The notes beneath the pieces are model-generated. The model made no database searches. It was not told the DNA's origin and saw nothing but the letters and a program-made list of their open reading frames with translations. A stretch of 64,000 nucleotides of DNA from Bacteroidales bacterium. Its GTDB lineage: Bacteria; Bacteroidota; Bacteroidia; Bacteroidales; Muribaculaceae. The stretch's first letter is position 1. Each line of letters opens with the position of its first letter. Made by a program: the position numbers and the translations under genes. The DNA is taken from contig SFEA01000005.1 of NCBI GenBank assembly GCA_004557385.1, forward strand, positions 31,239 to 95,238. The letters run 5' to 3'. Below are positions 1-8,639 of this stretch, piece after piece.

Positions 1-2180
1 TAGGTGCAGTTGTTGTTATATGTCAATCGAGTGCCTACTTGCAGCACCTCAAACAGCGTGATAGAGTGGTCGACCATGGTGCCGAACGAGTTGCCTCCGC
101 GCAGGTTCTCACTGTGCGAGCGGTAGACGCCGGTGAGCGAGTTGTAGTGGTTCACTGAGCCCACGGGGTCGTATTCTTTGGTGAAAGTCAAGCTCAAGGT
201 GAGCACTTGTTCGTGATTAGGAATCACAGCAGCGTGATTGATGCCCGCCGACAGCATGCCCGAGCGGCGCAGATTGGGGTTGCCCTCGGTGATGAACAGC
301 GGGTTGAGGTCGTCGACGTAAGCCATAGTGCTGACAAACTGTGGCAGGGTTTGCGAATATGTGGCGTTGAGGCGACTGGTGTGGTTGCGCGTGGGTTTCC
401 ATTGCAATACGAGCATAGGAGTGGGCAACACGGCGTTGCGAGTGGCTGTGGTGTCGAGCACGCCGCGGCGATATTCGAGCCGTTGATGCTTGATGTCGAT
501 GCCCATTTCAGGGCTAATCGTAAGTTTGCCGGCGTTGATAGTCGACGATAATTTAAAGGTGTTGGTGGTTGTGTTGTCGTCGCTGCGCAGGCTGTTGGCA
601 GCGTCGTAGGCGTCGTTGCGCGTCACCGAGTTGTTGCTGTAGTTGTTCGTGAAGTTCAGCGAATAGCTGCTGTTCAGCAACACCGATTTGCTCAAAGCAT
701 TCGATGCCTTGGCAGCAATCGTGGCATTGAGCGCATGGTTGGCGGAAGTGGTGAGTTGGTTGTCGGCCACGGTGCTGCCGTCGTTAAGATAGGTATATTG
801 CGAGTTGCTCAGACTTTCGCTGTCGGAGTTACGATAGTTGATATTACCTGTGATTTTATAACGGTTTTTGCCGTGATAGTGGTCGTAGCTGACATTGGAA
901 CTTGCAGTAAAAGCATTGGTGAGCATGTGCGACAGTGAGGTGCTTTGGTTCACATCTTCATCCGTATCGACAATCGATGTGGTCTGTTCGCTGTTTTGGC
1001 GACGTCGAGTTTTGTTGTAGTTAACTCGGGCTTTAGCTGACAGCACGTCGTTAGGCGTGAGATTGTAGTTAAACGCGAGGTCAAGCGGCACCTCAAGGTG
1101 GTGGTTGTAGACTTCGCTCTGGTTAATCGATATGCTCGACGACTGATTGTCGAGGAAATTTTCTCTCATCGATTGTTGCCCTTGGCGTTCATCGTAGTGG
1201 TTGAGGTCGGCAATTGCCGAAAAATCGTTTTTCTCCTTCCATCCCTCAAATTTGGGTTGCCAGCGGTGTTGATAGCCGAAAGCGCCCATTTGCTGGCGAA
1301 GGTCGGCGCCCATATTCCCCGAAATGCCGTTGAAACCGTAAGGCACAAACATTGAGTTGAAGTCGCTCACTCGGGCAAACACCAGCAGCGGATTTGAGTC
1401 GCTGAGGCGGTTGGTGCGCAGGTGTGCGGTGTAGTTGCCTTTGGTGGTGGCTGAAGCGTTGAGCTGGCCATACCACTTGTCGAGCCAGCCCGGCTTTATT
1501 ACTATGTCGAGCACCTGTTCCTCGTTGCCGTCGTTCACGCCGGTTCGGGCAGTGAATTCCGAGTCTTTGTCGTAACGCTTAATCTCCTTCACGGCTTCTA
1601 CCGGCAGCTGCCCGATAAGTCCGCTGTCCATTGCCTTGTTGCCGTTCATGCGCAGCTTGATTGGTTTGCCGTTCCAGCTCAGGCTACCGTCGTTTTCCAA
1701 CCTCACGCCCGGCAGTTTTTTGATGAGGGCGTCAAGGCGGTCGCCTTCTTCGAGCTTAAAGGCTTGCGGATTGAACACAATGGTGTCGCCGCGCATGGTG
1801 AAGCGCTTGGCATTGCCTTTCACTTGAAGCTCCTTGAGCATCAGCTCCGACGGGCGTAGGGCAATGTCGCCAATGTCGATGGTGTCGTTGCCCTCAAAGC
1901 AGGCACGTCGCACCTTTTTGTCGTAGTATCCTAAGGCTTGAATTTCGAGCGTGGTTTCCAGATAGTTGGCATACCCCACAAACGTGCCGAGCGAGTCGGT
2001 TGAGTGCCCGTTGCTGTGAGTTGTGTTGCCGTTTCGTGATATGATGTAAACGCTGGCGCCCTCGATGGGTTGCTTCGATTCGGAATCTACAATGCGGCCG
2101 CGCAGCACGTCGGCTGAAGCGCCCACCCAAGCGATGAGCAGTGTTGCAAGCAATGCTATAAGCGAATGGTTTCTTGTCAT
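1..2180 (-). CDS. TonB-dependent-receptor-like outer-membrane beta-barrel protein (3' end missing)
   Basis: The frame is open on the minus strand from ATG 2178-2180 to the window edge, so at least 726 codons are present and the C-terminus lies outside. A signal peptide (MTRNHSLIALLATLLIAWVG, then ASA) is followed by a carboxypeptidase-regulatory-like domain (ADVLRGRIVDSESKQPIEGA, continuing to about residue 110) and a plug-like region (residues 110-230, including IKKLPGVRLENDGSLSWNG). The rest consists of alternating aromatic/polar strands rich in Asn, Ser and Thr, as in a 14-22 strand barrel. No TonB box or SusC-specific motif was identified, so a specific substrate cannot be given. It is divergent from the histidine kinase at 2412. 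The likely family is the outer-membrane beta-barrel group found in Bacteroidota; transport of a ligand across the outer membrane is inferred from that family. Confidence 0.8.
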   Translation of the reverse strand, partial: MTRNHSLIALLATLLIAWVGASADVLRGRIVDSESKQPIEGASVYIISRNGNTTHSNGHSTDSLGTFVGYANYLETTLEIQALGYYDKKVRRACFEGNDTIDIGDIALRPSELMLKELQVKGNAKRFTMRGDTIVFNPQAFKLEEGDRLDALIKKLPGVRLENDGSLSWNGKPIKLRMNGNKAMDSGLIGQLPVEAVKEIKRYDKDSEFTARTGVNDGNEEQVLDIVIKPGWLDKWYGQLNASATTKGNYTAHLRTNRLSDSNPLLVFARVSDFNSMFVPYGFNGISGNMGADLRQQMGAFGYQHRWQPKFEGWKEKNDFSAIADLNHYDERQGQQSMRENFLDNQSSSISINQSEVYNHHLEVPLDLAFNYNLTPNDVLSAKARVNYNKTRRRQNSEQTTSIVDTDEDVNQSTSLSHMLTNAFTASSNVSYDHYHGKNRYKITGNINYRNSDSESLSNSQYTYLNDGSTVADNQLTTSANHALNATIAAKASNALSKSVLLNSSYSLNFTNNYSNNSVTRNDAYDAANSLRSDDNTTTNTFKLSSTINAGKLTISPEMGIDIKHQRLEYRRGVLDTTATRNAVLPTPMLVLQWKPTRNHTSRLNATYSQTLPQFVSTMAYVDDLNPLFITEGNPNLRRSGMLSAGINHAAVIPNHEQVLTLSLTFTKEYDPVGSVNHYNSLTGVYRSHSENLRGGNSFGTMVDHSITLFEVLQVGTRLTYNNNCT

Positions 2181-2411
2181 CTTTATTATAATGTCAGTTT
2201 TTTGTCGTTTCTGAATAACTGACGAAGAGTGTGCTGTAAATGTTACAATCTTTTCGGTTAAAATATGTTAATATAATATTGATTTGCCTTTCAATATCTA
2301 AAAGTAACGATTAATTTATTAATTTTGGCATCAGGCACCTTATTAATTTTGTTATTAGCAAAAAAATGTAGTTTGGTAACCACTTTATGAGTGGAATAAA
2401 CAAGGACAATA

Positions 2412-4856
2412 ATGTTGGGATACCATAGAAATATAGCAAATTGCAAAGCGTTGCGGATGTTGGTGGCGATTACGCTGCTGCTATTGTCGTGCCATGCAAC
2501 AATGGCGCATAAGTCTGTTCGCCAAGCCAAACATGGCTGCGATGCACTGGTGGTGTCGTGCTATTCGCCATTCTATCGCTGGGGTGCATGTGTCACACGA
2601 GAGGTGGAAAAGGCTATTGACGAGCAGGTTGGCGATGGGAAAGTGGAGCGCCTGTATCTGCCCATGGTGGCTGTGCGCAGCAAAGCCGAGTACGACTCGC
2701 TGTGCGTGATTCTTCATAATCGCCTCGAAAGAGCCAATCCCAAGATGGTGGTGCTTGTTGGCAGCAACTCGGCATTGTTTGCCCACGACGTTGACAGCGT
2801 GAAGCCCGGCATCTCGATGCTTTTGGTGGCAGGCGACGTGTATACAGGCACCGAAAACAGCGTGATACACGGCGACGTGTTGTGGCGTCGCAACCGCATC
2901 GCCGACATGGAATTGTGCAAGCGCTACAACCTCACAATACAATGTATGCCCATACAGCTTGAAAAAGAGATGCAGCTGATTACGCGCCTCATCCCGCAAG
3001 TGCAAAACATCTACACCATTAGCGGCGAGGACACCTTCAGCCGCACCAAGAGCCATGAGTTGAGCAGGTTGGTGAAGCGCAAATACTCGCATTTGAGCTA
3101 TTATCACGTCGATGCAGGCGAGGTGAGCACCGACAGCTTGCTGCGCTTGGTGTCGCGACTCGACCCCAAGCACGATGCAGTGATTTTTTCATCGTGGATT
3201 AGCTACAACATGAGTTACGACGAAACGGCGGTGATGAACTCAGCCATCTATCTGATGGAGGCATCGAATGCGCCGGTGTTTGTGATTCGCGACAACGGCT
3301 GGATTAGCGGCAATCGCGTGGTGGGTGGCTGCGTCACCGACGAAGATTTGTTCTACGAAGGCATGCGCAATGTGGTGAAGCAAATAGTGAGCGGCACGCC
3401 AGCCAACAGGATATGCTCGCAGACGTCAGCCACCAGCGTGGTGAAGCTCAACTATGCCCGCATGCACGACTTCGACATTCCGCTCAACCTGGTGCCGCGC
3501 GGCGCGGTGCTGGTTGACCAACCCAACTCCACTTGGGACAAATACGGCTCGTTTGCCATAGCCACGATTGTGGGAGCAGCCATTGTGCTGTTGCTGCTCA
3601 TAATCTTTTATATGCGTCAGTCAATCAAAATCAAGGAATTGCAGATTCGCGACCTGAACATGGCGCAGCAATTCCGCAATCTGGTGCAAAGCATACCAAT
3701 AGTGTATTTCCGCGGGCAGATTGTGAAGAATCAGGTGGGCAAAATAGTTGACCTTAAACTGGTGTTTGGCAACAAGTATGTGGAAAAACTGTTCGAACAT
3801 GGCACACTGGCTCACATCAAGGGCGCATCGTTCTGCCATACAATGCCCGAATTGGCGCCTTCAATCATCGAAACCCTCAACCAAAATGTGGCAAAGCACA
3901 ACTATGTGTTCGACATCATCATCAACAGCAGCAACGAGCAGTATTATGCCATGTATTTTTCGGTTGATATGCCCGACGTCGACGTGTTTGCCGTGAACAT
4001 CAGCGACACAATGCAGTATCAGGCGCGCCTCGAGCATGCCAACGTCCTGCTCAAGCAGGCTAAAGAAAAAGCCGAAAATAGCGAAAAGGTGAAGACTGAG
4101 TTTATTCAGAACATGAGCCATGAAATTCGCACTCCGCTCAATGCCATCTGCGGGTTTGTCGACGTCATCACCTCGGAGGGCGCTACCTCGCTCACCCAAG
4201 CCGAGCGCGACGAGTATGCTGCAATCATCTATAGCAACTCGCAAATGCTGATGACGCTGGTGAACGATGTGCTCGACCTCAGCGACCTTAATTCGGGCAA
4301 AACAGTGGTTGAAAACTCGTGGGTGCCGGCTAACGACATCTGCCAATGGGTGAAGCGCACCGTGGAAATGCGTTTGGCGCCCGGTGTGACCATGAGTGTG
4401 AAAAGCCAAGTTGATGAAAACTATTATATCTTGAGCGACCCAAAGCGATTGCAACAGGTGCTAATGAATTTTGCCACTAATGCCATCAAGCACACCAAGC
4501 AAGGCTCAATCACCATTGAGTTTAACCTCTGCACCGACGATGACGAACCCGGGTGGGTGGAATTTGCCTGCACCGACACCGGATGCGGCGTGCCGCCCGA
4601 AATGGCACAAGCCATATTTGAGCGTTTCGCCAAACTCGATTCGTTCACTCAAGGCACCGGCTTAGGCTTGGCTATTTGCCGCTCGGTGGCTACGCTGCTC
4701 GGCGGTAAGGTGATGCTCGACTCAACATATAAAGATGGTGCACGCTTTGTGTTCCGCCTGAAATGTGAGCAGGAGTCGCAAAAATTCCCCCCCCCCTTGC
4801 ACATGAGCAAATCATCTGAAGATGAGCGGTTTGCTCAAAACAAACCACGCATCTGA
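2412..4856 (+). CDS. Membrane sensor histidine kinase with periplasmic substrate-binding-like sensor
   Basis: An 814-residue protein. The N-terminus has a signal/anchor (h-region MLVAITLLLL near residue 16, then SCHATMA). Residues about 40-370 resemble an ABC-type periplasmic binding domain (VVLVGSNSALFAHDVD, QNIYTISGEDTF). A transmembrane helix lies near 378-400 (IVGAAIVLLLLIIFYM). A PAS-like region, a coiled coil (ARLEHANVLLKQAKEKAENS), HisKA with phospho-acceptor His570 in NMSHEIRTPLNA, and a HATPase domain with N box (NFATNAIKHT), G1 (DTGCGVP) and G2 (GTGLGLAICRS) follow. There is no receiver domain, so it needs a separate response regulator, and none is adjacent. ATG 2412 is used because it supplies the charged n-region. 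A run of 10 C (4787-4796) lies 24 codons before the stop. Ligand unknown. Confidence 0.88.
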   Translation: MLGYHRNIANCKALRMLVAITLLLLSCHATMAHKSVRQAKHGCDALVVSCYSPFYRWGACVTREVEKAIDEQVGDGKVERLYLPMVAVRSKAEYDSLCVILHNRLERANPKMVVLVGSNSALFAHDVDSVKPGISMLLVAGDVYTGTENSVIHGDVLWRRNRIADMELCKRYNLTIQCMPIQLEKEMQLITRLIPQVQNIYTISGEDTFSRTKSHELSRLVKRKYSHLSYYHVDAGEVSTDSLLRLVSRLDPKHDAVIFSSWISYNMSYDETAVMNSAIYLMEASNAPVFVIRDNGWISGNRVVGGCVTDEDLFYEGMRNVVKQIVSGTPANRICSQTSATSVVKLNYARMHDFDIPLNLVPRGAVLVDQPNSTWDKYGSFAIATIVGAAIVLLLLIIFYMRQSIKIKELQIRDLNMAQQFRNLVQSIPIVYFRGQIVKNQVGKIVDLKLVFGNKYVEKLFEHGTLAHIKGASFCHTMPELAPSIIETLNQNVAKHNYVFDIIINSSNEQYYAMYFSVDMPDVDVFAVNISDTMQYQARLEHANVLLKQAKEKAENSEKVKTEFIQNMSHEIRTPLNAICGFVDVITSEGATSLTQAERDEYAAIIYSNSQMLMTLVNDVLDLSDLNSGKTVVENSWVPANDICQWVKRTVEMRLAPGVTMSVKSQVDENYYILSDPKRLQQVLMNFATNAIKHTKQGSITIEFNLCTDDDEPGWVEFACTDTGCGVPPEMAQAIFERFAKLDSFTQGTGLGLAICRSVATLLGGKVMLDSTYKDGARFVFRLKCEQESQKFPPPLHMSKSSEDERFAQNKPRI
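4787..4796 (+). repeat. 10-nt poly(C) tract inside the kinase C-terminal tail
   Basis: Ten consecutive C encode Pro-Pro-Pro just after the G2/G3 end of the HATPase domain. Loss of one C would end the protein after PPPCT; gain of one C would end it after PPPLAHEQII. The catalytic domain would be intact in every case. Confidence 0.9.
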
Positions 4857-4950
4857 TGCAGCACATTCGGCAAAATCACCATGGGTTTGATGCCACACGT
4901 TAATTCGCTCGGTTTTGTGAAGTTTATAGATTATAACATTCTGACTGTCA

Positions 4951-4979
4951 GCGATATTAACCGCTCGAGCGGTTGCAGA
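4951..4979 (+). repeat. Partial copy of the interspersed AACCGC/GCGGTT repeat
   Basis: GCGATATTAACCGC followed by TCGAGCGGTTGCAGA. It matches only the left end of the ~115-130 bp repeat at 5287-5405 and contains the same AACCGCtCgaGCGGTT palindrome. Confidence 0.7.
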
Positions 4980-5040
4980 CATCATGCCGCCATGTCGCCT
5001 GAAAGGCGTGACTCCGAAGGCGAAAGCCGAAGGGACTTAG

Positions 5041-5068
5041 CCGTGGGTGAGCGCAGCGTAACCCACGG
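5041..5068. repeat. 28-nt palindromic hairpin, 8-bp stem and 12-nt loop
   Basis: CCGTGGGT pairs with ACCCACGG around the loop GAGCGCAGCGTA. It has the same geometry as the hairpin at 44320-44347 (8-bp stem, 12-nt loop with GCGC and GCnt core), so the two look like members of one dispersed hairpin family. No open frame of interest covers it. Confidence 0.65.
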
Positions 5069-5122
5069 ACCACCGACGCCCCCGAACCCGGCGTCCGGAC
5101 AGGACGCGAATTACTTTTATTG

Positions 5123-5244
5123 CTGAATCTGCAACCGCTCCACGGTTGATGCGATCAAGGTACATCACACTATCCCCACGTAGCCGGCTGCACTACGTTT
5201 GCCGTCAACATGGGGTTATGCTAATTGCAACCGCTCGCGCGGTT
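5123..5244 (-). repeat. Interspersed repeat, copy B (inverted relative to copies A and C)
   Basis: Read on the minus strand it runs: AACCGCgcgaGCGGTT-like left end (5229-5244), AACCCCATGTTGACGGC, then GCCGGCTACGTGGGGAT, a variable spacer, and AACCGTGGAGCGGTTGCAG at the right end. The same modules occur in the same order in copies at 5287-5405 and 50997-51111. Copies B and A face each other in inverted orientation about 40 bp apart. Confidence 0.75.
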
Positions 5245-5286
5245 GTGCATTAGGTGTCGTATAAGTGTAATGAATTGAAAACCAAC

Positions 5287-5405
5287 GATATTAACCGCGC
5301 GAGCGGTTACAGCTTCTATAACCCCGCGTTGACGCCGTAGGCGGCTACGTGGGGACTGGCAGATGCTTCCCACCAAAACCAACTGTGGAGCGGTTGCACA
5401 CCCAG
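5287..5405 (+). repeat. Interspersed repeat, copy A
   Basis: Modules in order: GATATTAACCGC plus GCGAGCGGTTACAG; AACCCCGCGTTGACGCCGTA; GGCGGCTACGTGGGGACTGG; a spacer; and CAACTGTGGAGCGGTTGCAC. Both ends carry an imperfect AACCG/CGGTT palindrome, and the middle carries an inner dyad (CCCCGCGTTGACG versus the downstream CTACGTGGGG). No coding frame is conserved between copies, so it looks like a structured non-coding element. Confidence 0.8.
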
Positions 5406-5538
5406 CAAAGTGGGGCTTTCACCGAGAAAAAGAATTCGAGAGAAAATACTATGTGATAATACAACTTTGAATATACAGGGAAATCTCTCGCAGATGTTGG
5501 GATGCCGTGGCAAAGTAGCGCCATCGGAGATGGCAAAC

Positions 5539-5705
5539 TATGCTTAACCGCTGGTGTAGCGCAGCGAAACCTGCGGAGAAGGAATCCCACACATATATCG
5601 GCGTCGAAGACGTCGAACAATGTTGTGCCACTTCGAGGCACATATTTATGGCAGCACTCTTTCCGCAGGCTGCGCCACATTGTGGCTTGCCAGCGGTTAA
5701 GCATA
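5539..5705. repeat. Long inverted repeat, 16-bp perfect arms about 135 bp apart
   Basis: TATGCTTAACCGCTGG (5539-5554) is the exact reverse complement of 5690-5705. Inside the arms further imperfect complementarity continues (GTAGCGCAG...CCTGCGGA against TCCGCAGGCTGCGCCAC near 5662-5677). The element ends in the AACCGC/GCGGTT core shared by the neighbouring repeats. Small open frames that span it are not supported as genes. Confidence 0.7.
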
Positions 5706-5757
5706 GTGAAGCACCTTCGGCGCTTTCATCTCAATTTATATAATCATTTGATTGCCA

Positions 5758-5785
5758 GCGATATTAACCGCTCGCGCGGATGTGC
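5758..5785 (+). repeat. Partial copy of the interspersed repeat
   Basis: GCGATATTAACCGCTCGCGC followed by GGATGTGC. It matches the left end of copy A with one decayed arm (GCGGAT instead of GCGGTT). It closes the gene-free stretch 4857-6006, which otherwise holds only AT-rich leader sequence before the glycosyltransferase. Confidence 0.55.
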
Positions 5786-6006
5786 ATGCTGTTTGCCATT
5801 TTAAGTTTATGGATTTTTTAGTTACTACTGTTTTTGATACCCAGTCTGCGAAGATAGGCGTTTTTTTAGTTATGTTATTTACATTTTGTGGTTGATGTGC
5901 CATTTTTATAATGATAATTAGCAAGTTTTATGGCGCTTTTTATGTAACTTTACACCCATAACACGAATTGACAGGCGATTACATTGCCTCCTTTGACGAT
6001 TTTGAT

Positions 6007-6795
6007 ATGGCAGAATGCAAAAATCCACTGATAACAATAGCCACGGTGACCTACAACGCCGAGGCTGTGATTGGTCGCACCATCGAGAGCATACGGCGCC
6101 AAACCAGCCGCGACTTTGAGTGGCTGGTGATTGACGGTGCATCGAGCGATGGCACCATGGCGGCTGTGTGCAGCAGCGGCATCGAACCTCTGCGGTGGGT
6201 GAGCGAGCGCGACGGCGGCTTGTATGATGCTATGAACAAAGCCATCGATAAGGCTCAAGGCAAGTATATTGTGTTTTTGAATGCCGGCGACGCTTTTGCT
6301 GCGCCCGATGTGTTGGAGCGAATTGTGAAGGCGGCGCAAGACTCGCCCGACGTGATATACGGTCAAACGCGCCTGGTGGATGCCGAGCAGCACGAGCTGG
6401 GCAGCCGGCATCTCACTGCGCCACGGCACTTGACTATGCAGAGCTTTGCGCGTGGCATGGTGGTGTGCCATCAGGCTTTTGTGCCACGGCTTGCTATTGT
6501 GGGGCACTACGATTTGCAATATCGCTTGTCGGCAGACTATGAGTGGTGCTTGCGTTGCCTGAAGGCGTCGCAGGGTAATGCCTATTTGGGCGACGCGCCT
6601 ATGGTCAACTATCTGGTCGACGGCTTGTCGGCAAAGCATCGAGCCAGTTCGCTTGGCGAGAGGTGGCACATAATGTGCCGATACTATGGCTTTGTGCCCA
6701 CGCTGTTGCGGCATATTGGCTTTGTGCCTCGCTTTTTGGCGCACAGTGTGCGCATGGCGTTGACTAAGGCATTGGTGAAAAGAGAGAAAAACTAA
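6007..6795 (+). CDS. Family 2 glycosyltransferase
   Basis: A 262-residue GT-A fold glycosyltransferase. The N-terminus ITIATVTYNAEAVIGRTIES is the canonical nucleotide-sugar binding start. DGASSDGT, SERDGGLYDAMNKAID and the acidic segment around LSADYEWCLR follow in the expected order. ATG 6007 was chosen because the conserved strand begins nine residues later; an in-frame upstream ATG at 5968 would add only non-conserved residues. It has no transmembrane anchor, so it should act at the cytoplasmic face of the membrane in glycan or polysaccharide synthesis; donor and acceptor cannot be read from sequence. A TAACTTTA box at 5945-5952 may be its promoter -7 element, but no good -33 element is visible. 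A 23-nt gap separates it from the aminopeptidase gene. Confidence 0.85.
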   Translation: MAECKNPLITIATVTYNAEAVIGRTIESIRRQTSRDFEWLVIDGASSDGTMAAVCSSGIEPLRWVSERDGGLYDAMNKAIDKAQGKYIVFLNAGDAFAAPDVLERIVKAAQDSPDVIYGQTRLVDAEQHELGSRHLTAPRHLTMQSFARGMVVCHQAFVPRLAIVGHYDLQYRLSADYEWCLRCLKASQGNAYLGDAPMVNYLVDGLSAKHRASSLGERWHIMCRYYGFVPTLLRHIGFVPRFLAHSVRMALTKALVKREKN

Positions 6796-6818
6796 CAGAT
6801 AACACATACAAAAAAATA

Positions 6819-8603
6819 ATGAGCAAAGAAACAGCAAAACACATCGAGGCAGTGCGCCAACAGATGCGCAGCGTGGGCGTTGATGCCGTGATTATTCCGG
6901 GAACCGACCCGCATCAGAGCGAATACATAAGCGACTATTGGAAGGTGCGCGATTGGGTGAGCGGATTCACCGGCAGCAACGGTACGGCGGTGATTACGCT
7001 CAACGAGGCAGCGCTGTGGACCGATTCGCGCTATTTCCTTCAGGCAGCCGAGCAGCTTGAGGGCAGCGGCATGGTGATGCATCGCGAAAACGGACCGAAC
7101 CCCGACACAAAAGAAGAATGGCTTGCCGACGTGCTTGCCGACGTTGAAGATGCGGTGATTGGCATCGACGGCCGATTGTTTTCGGCGCGCCAGGTGAACG
7201 AACTTGAGCAGTTCTGCTTCAGCAACGGCTTCCGCCTTGCCACCGACTTTGCACCTGCCGACCGTGTGTGGACCGATCGCCCGGCTCGTCCTGCCGGAAA
7301 AGCCATGGTGCACGACATCAAGTATGCCGGCGAAACGGTGGAGAGCAAGCTCGAACGCATTGAGGCGTGCATCGAGATTCAGCAAGCCGACGCCATGCTT
7401 GTGGCTGCGCTCGACTGCATAGCTTGGGCTTTGAACTTGCGCGGAACCGATGTGGCTTTCACTCCGGTGGTGACTTCGTTCCTATATATCTCGGAACCCG
7501 AAACGGTGTTGTTTATCGACCCTGATAAGGTCACCGACGAGGTGGCGCGTCATCTGAAGGCGTCGGGCGTGAAGGTGAAGGACTACGACGATGTGGAGAA
7601 GTATCTGTCGAAAATCAGCCAAAGCGTGAGCGTGCTCATCGACCCTGATGAGGTGAACGACCGCCTTGCCTCGTTAATTGCAAGCAAGACATACGCCAAG
7701 AATCCGATTGCTTTGCTCAAGGGAGTGAAGAACGAGGTGGAAATCGAGGGCTTCCGCCGTGCTATGGAGCGCGACGGCGCTGCGCTGGTGCGCACCTTTA
7801 TGTGGGTTGAGGAAATGGCGCCTACAGGCACCATCACCGAAACCGACGTGGCACGCCGTGCCATTGAGGAACGCCGCAAGGAAGACCTTTACACCGACGA
7901 GAGTTTTGGCATGATTGCCGGATATGCAGCACACGGTGCGATAGTACACTACGAACCCGAGGACGCCACAGCGGCAACGCTGCAAGCCGACGGGCTGCTG
8001 CTTGTCGACACCGGTGGCCAGTATCTCGACGGCACCACCGACATCACTCGCACAATTTCGCTCGGCAATCCCACTGAGGCACAGCGTCACCACTATACGC
8101 TGGTGCTGAAAGGCCACTTGGCATTGGGCAATGCAGTGTTCCCCGAGCACACACGCGGTGTGCAGCTCGATGTGCTTGCTCGTCAATTCTTGTGGAAGGA
8201 GCATCTCACCTATTTCCACGGCACCGGTCACGGCGTGGGCCACTACCTCTCGGTGCACGAAGGTCCGCAAAGCATCCGCACCCAGGAGAACCCTGTTGAA
8301 CTGGTTCCGGGAATGATAACGAGCAACGAGCCGGGATTGTATATCACCGACCAATACGGAGTTCGCATCGAAAACTGCGTGCTCACGGTGAATGCTGGCG
8401 AGAATGCCGACTTTGGCGGATTCATGAAGTTTGAAGACCTCACGTTGTTCCCTTACGACCTCACGCTCATCGACAAAACGATGCTCACAAGCCTCGAGGT
8501 GGACCAAATAAATGCTTATCACCGCATGGTGCGCGAGCGGTTGGCTTCGCACCTCAATGCCGAGGAACTTGCTTGGCTCGAAGCAAAAACAGCCGAACTC
8601 TAA
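6819..8603 (+). CDS. pepP: Xaa-Pro aminopeptidase (M24B, aminopeptidase P)
   Basis: A 594-residue cytosolic metallopeptidase that removes an N-terminal residue preceding proline. Two creatinase-like N-terminal domains (PGTDPHQSEYISDYWKVRDW near residue 25; the second around 160-310) precede the pita-bread catalytic domain. Its metal ligands are visible: DTGGQYLDGTTDITRT (two Asp), HGTGHGVGHYLSVHEGP (His), NEPGLY (Glu) and FEDLTLFPYD (Glu). The length fits the large ~590-residue class seen in Bacteroidota and eukaryotes. It lies in a co-directional run between the glycosyltransferase and the carbonic-anhydrase-like gene, with short gaps, so co-transcription is likely. The symbol is given by family and may differ in related genomes. 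Confidence 0.92.
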   Translation: MSKETAKHIEAVRQQMRSVGVDAVIIPGTDPHQSEYISDYWKVRDWVSGFTGSNGTAVITLNEAALWTDSRYFLQAAEQLEGSGMVMHRENGPNPDTKEEWLADVLADVEDAVIGIDGRLFSARQVNELEQFCFSNGFRLATDFAPADRVWTDRPARPAGKAMVHDIKYAGETVESKLERIEACIEIQQADAMLVAALDCIAWALNLRGTDVAFTPVVTSFLYISEPETVLFIDPDKVTDEVARHLKASGVKVKDYDDVEKYLSKISQSVSVLIDPDEVNDRLASLIASKTYAKNPIALLKGVKNEVEIEGFRRAMERDGAALVRTFMWVEEMAPTGTITETDVARRAIEERRKEDLYTDESFGMIAGYAAHGAIVHYEPEDATAATLQADGLLLVDTGGQYLDGTTDITRTISLGNPTEAQRHHYTLVLKGHLALGNAVFPEHTRGVQLDVLARQFLWKEHLTYFHGTGHGVGHYLSVHEGPQSIRTQENPVELVPGMITSNEPGLYITDQYGVRIENCVLTVNAGENADFGGFMKFEDLTLFPYDLTLIDKTMLTSLEVDQINAYHRMVRERLASHLNAEELAWLEAKTAEL

Positions 8604-8639
8604 ATTATTTCATACGATAGAATATATAAGAATAGATAA

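Noticed and set aside
5316..5804. Several 60-120-codon frames in the repeat region
   Set aside because: They cover inverted repeats, overlap each other on both strands and are not conserved between repeat copies.
5968..6006. Upstream start of the glycosyltransferase at 5968
   Set aside because: The conserved GT2 strand begins right after ATG 6007; the extra 13 residues are not family-like and start just beyond the possible promoter box.
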